The notes under the pieces are model-generated. The model was not told the DNA's origin and ran no database searches. It saw only the letters and a program-made list of their open reading frames with translations. Shown piece by piece: positions 61,757 through 64,000 of a stretch of DNA of 64,000 nucleotides (position 1 is the first letter of the stretch; each line of letters starts with the position of its first letter). The position numbers were made by a program, and so were the translations under genes. The stretch comes from Tetrahymena elliotti 4EA (lineage: Eukaryota; Ciliophora; Oligohymenophorea; Hymenostomatida; Tetrahymenidae), in the NCBI GenBank assembly GCA_000231825.2, contig JH720301.1, positions 1,713,843 to 1,777,842 of the forward strand. The letters are read 5' to 3'.

Positions 61757-62369
61757 TTATTATACTTCTTTCTATACTATTTTATATAAATCTGTTTATC
61801 TAAACTATCTCTATTTATCTATTAAAATTGTAAAAAGTAATTTATATATCAAACAATAAAAAATTAAAAAAACTATTTTCTCAGCAATAAATTTATTCAA
61901 TTACTTTTTAATACACAATTACATGTTTTGAATAGTAAAAGTACAAAAAATTTTTTAATTAATAAACTTTGATTGCATATTTTTAAGAGATACATTATAA
62001 AATATTGAAAATTATAATTTTGAAGTTTAAGTTATTCAGAATAATACTATAATACTACTGTCATTCCTCGATTACTCATACCTCGAACGAGTGATTTTTT
62101 GGAACAAGAAAGAGTGAGGATAAAACCCTCCCTTCTGTATGAAAATACATAATTTTTTTATGGAGGATCAGAGGTAATATGGTTTGTCTTTTTTAAATTT
62201 ATTAGCTCTAAATTAATTTTATTTTTATGATGTTTAAATTTTTATGTTTTTATTTGAAACTATAATTTTTAAAAATGAAAAAAAATTCATCAATAAAAGG
62301 TATGATAAAATAACATATACTATTATAAAAATTAAACTTCAATCAAACAATAGCATTTATTTATATAAA
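61757..62369. other. Intergenic spacer between convergent genes
   Basis: AT-rich except for 62061-62158, which holds a G/C-richer candidate structured RNA. No protein gene seen. Confidence 0.6.
62061..62158 (+). ncRNA. Candidate structured small RNA (snoRNA-like)
   Basis: Several pairings occur in about 95 bases. TTCC (62064-67) pairs with GGAA (62101-104), enclosing GATTACTC/GAGTGATT (62070-77 with 62089-96), an internal-loop hairpin like those of H/ACA snoRNAs. GAGG (62116-119) pairs with CCTC (62127-130). TGTAT closes on ATACA (62136-149) with a GAAA tetraloop, followed by TAA and seven T. The unusual G/C content and final T-run suggest a polymerase III product. I could not assign it to a known RNA; strand is inferred from the T-run. 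Confidence 0.35.
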
Positions 62370-64000
62370 TCATAAATTATTTTCCTTAATTTTTTCATTT
62401 AAAACATCAGCTGTGACTTATTTCTTTCCTGAAACCATACCAAAATCATCTACTTGCTAAGGATGTTACTAACTTGATGCATTTTAATTTTCATCAAGGT
62501 TGAGATTTGATTCATTTCTAACATTAAATATGTCTTAATTGCTTTGATTCAAAATATTAACTCTATTTGGTTAGGAAGCGCTCTTAAAGCATGTTCTTCT
62601 AGCTATATATATGATAATTATCATGGTAAGTATAGCTGAAATACATAGGAATATATAAAACCACATAACATTATTATTTGTTTCTGATTGTTGTGCTAAC
62701 TCTTGTGGGCTACGACAAACTGTCATTCCAGAGTCATCAACTTTTGTTTCTGAATATCCTGGATTACATACACATTAGCTAGCTTCTTTTGAGAACTAAA
62801 ATCCATCTTCTGTTCTACATGATGTACAGCTACTAGCCTATCCTAAGCATGTTTTACAAACAGAATCACATTTAGATGCTACTTTTTAACCAGATTCAAA
62901 ATATCCAGCCATAGCAATACAAGCTCCTGATTATAATTGTCTGAAATTAGCAGCATCACAAATTGTGCAACTACTAAAGCTTGTGCATTCTGAACATGAA
63001 ATAGGGCATTATGAGCAAATACCTTAAGAATTCATAAAGTACCCAGGTTTACATATACAAGATTGCTTGTCTCTAGATACTATCAAATTATTTGCTGCTG
63101 AACAAGGCTAACAAATAGATTATGTACTACCACCAGATGATACTTAATAGTATCCATCTTTGCAATCACAAGTATTAGTTATAGGATTTATGATTCGATT
63201 GTCAGTACTTCTACATCCAGTACACATGTTGAAAGTTGAGCAAGAATAGCAAGTTTAGCTACAAGGTTAGCATATTCTTACAGCAGGGTTATCTGGAGAG
63301 ACTACTTCATAGAATCCAACTTAGCAAGCACAAGTATTATTATTTGTTAAATACCTTTTAGATTAGAGTGAGCAGCTTTAACAGTTATTTTCTGCAGGTC
63401 CATTACATGTACTACACTATTATTTTAATATTCAAATATTTAAAATACTCCAAATTCTACGATAATAAAAACTAGCTTTCTACTAAAAAAGTAAAAAAAT
63501 TTCATTAAATTTATGAATAAAACTTTACTGTAAAATGGCAAGCTTAACATCTTTATATTCCTAATTAAGAATAATATCCATTTTAGCAATCACATGAAGA
63601 ATTCACACTATTCAACTACCTGAAGAAGTTGACAGAGTCACAGCTTGTACATGAATTCTTATTTAATTTGTAACATTATTAATTTTTAATAAAACAAAAA
63701 TATTTACAGCATCTCCTTTATTGCATGTTTTACAAGTAAAATTGCATGGGGCACATTAAGGAGAAAGATTATCATCATAATATCCATCATTACAATTACA
63801 TCTATTAGTTGAGCTGTTTTAAGTTCTTTAATTAGAAGATTTACATGAAGTACAAGCATTAGAAGCTGTTGAAGATGAACATGATTAGCAACCTAATTAA
63901 AAAAATTTTTGATCAGAAAATCCTATTTTTAATTAAAAGCTTACTATAATGACAAGGTCCGCATCTTGCTTAGTTAGGGATGTTAAATGTTCCTTCTACA
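62370..64000 (-). CDS. Cysteine-rich repeat type I membrane protein, C-terminal part (runs off right edge)
   Basis: The visible part has introns at 63893..63944, 63658..63707 and 63417..63528, all in phase. The ectodomain is made of cysteine modules of about 45-50 residues (C-x2-C-x3-C-x2-C followed by C-x-C-x3-G-Y), for example CDCKDGYYQ, CICKPGYFM and CVCNPGYSE. One transmembrane helix follows (MWFYIFLCISAILTMIIIIYIA, split here as about 22 residues) with the stop-transfer ARRTC. The cytosolic tail of about 85 residues is polar, ending KIKENNL. This is a receptor-like type I topology. The repeats resemble those of the protein at 1-3426 in type but not closely in sequence. N-terminus and signal peptide lie outside the window. 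Ligand unknown. Confidence 0.88.

Noticed and set aside
62061..62158. tRNA or selenocysteine tRNA
   Set aside because: A TTCGA-like loop is present, but acceptor, D and anticodon arms cannot be paired.

Overview
The window reads as nuclear DNA of a hymenostome ciliate, most likely Tetrahymena or a close relative. It is very AT-rich. Long coding stretches stay open only if TAA and TAG are read as glutamine and TGA is the sole stop. Introns run from GT to AG, are AT-rich and mostly 46-130 nt, unlike the roughly 20-35 nt introns of Paramecium. The species is an inference. Coding positions below come from hand translation with that code, and for every complete gene the exon lengths sum to a multiple of three.

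Layout. At 1-3426 (minus) lies the N-terminal part of a secreted cysteine-rich repeat protein that runs off the left edge. A diverged, damaged copy of the same gene and its upstream DNA follows at about 6.7-11.4 kb, with a 100-N assembly gap inside. A long gene-poor stretch leads to a glutamine-rich orphan (15563-18160, plus), a DMC1-type recombinase (19208-20571, plus), an epsin-like ENTH protein (20768-23397, minus) and a coiled-coil protein (24401-26784, plus). The next block is all minus strand: thioredoxin, a RING/TRAF-finger protein fused to a DUSP domain, sphingosine kinase, an LZTFL1 homologue, a divergent SKP1-like protein, a coiled-coil protein, two large Asn/Gln/Ser-rich orphans (1991 and 890 aa) and a tandem universal-stress-domain protein. 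The right part holds a small putative N-myristoylated protein (51430-52052, plus), epsilon-COP, a small membrane protein, a BPI/LBP-like secreted protein, a multi-pass membrane protein (59548-61756, plus) and the C-terminal part of a second cysteine-rich membrane protein leaving the right edge.

How they fit. There is no operon and no obvious single pathway; this is ordinary single-gene chromatin. Recurring themes are membrane traffic (epsin, epsilon-COP), ubiquitin machinery (RING-DUSP, SKP1-like), cilia (LZTFL1), lipid handling (sphingosine kinase, BPI-like) and surface cysteine-rich proteins at both ends. I saw no tRNA, rRNA, transposon, CRISPR array or telomere repeat. The items most worth a second look are the RING-DUSP fusion, the duplicated motif in the 1991-aa orphan, the decayed tandem gene copy, and two candidate structured RNAs.
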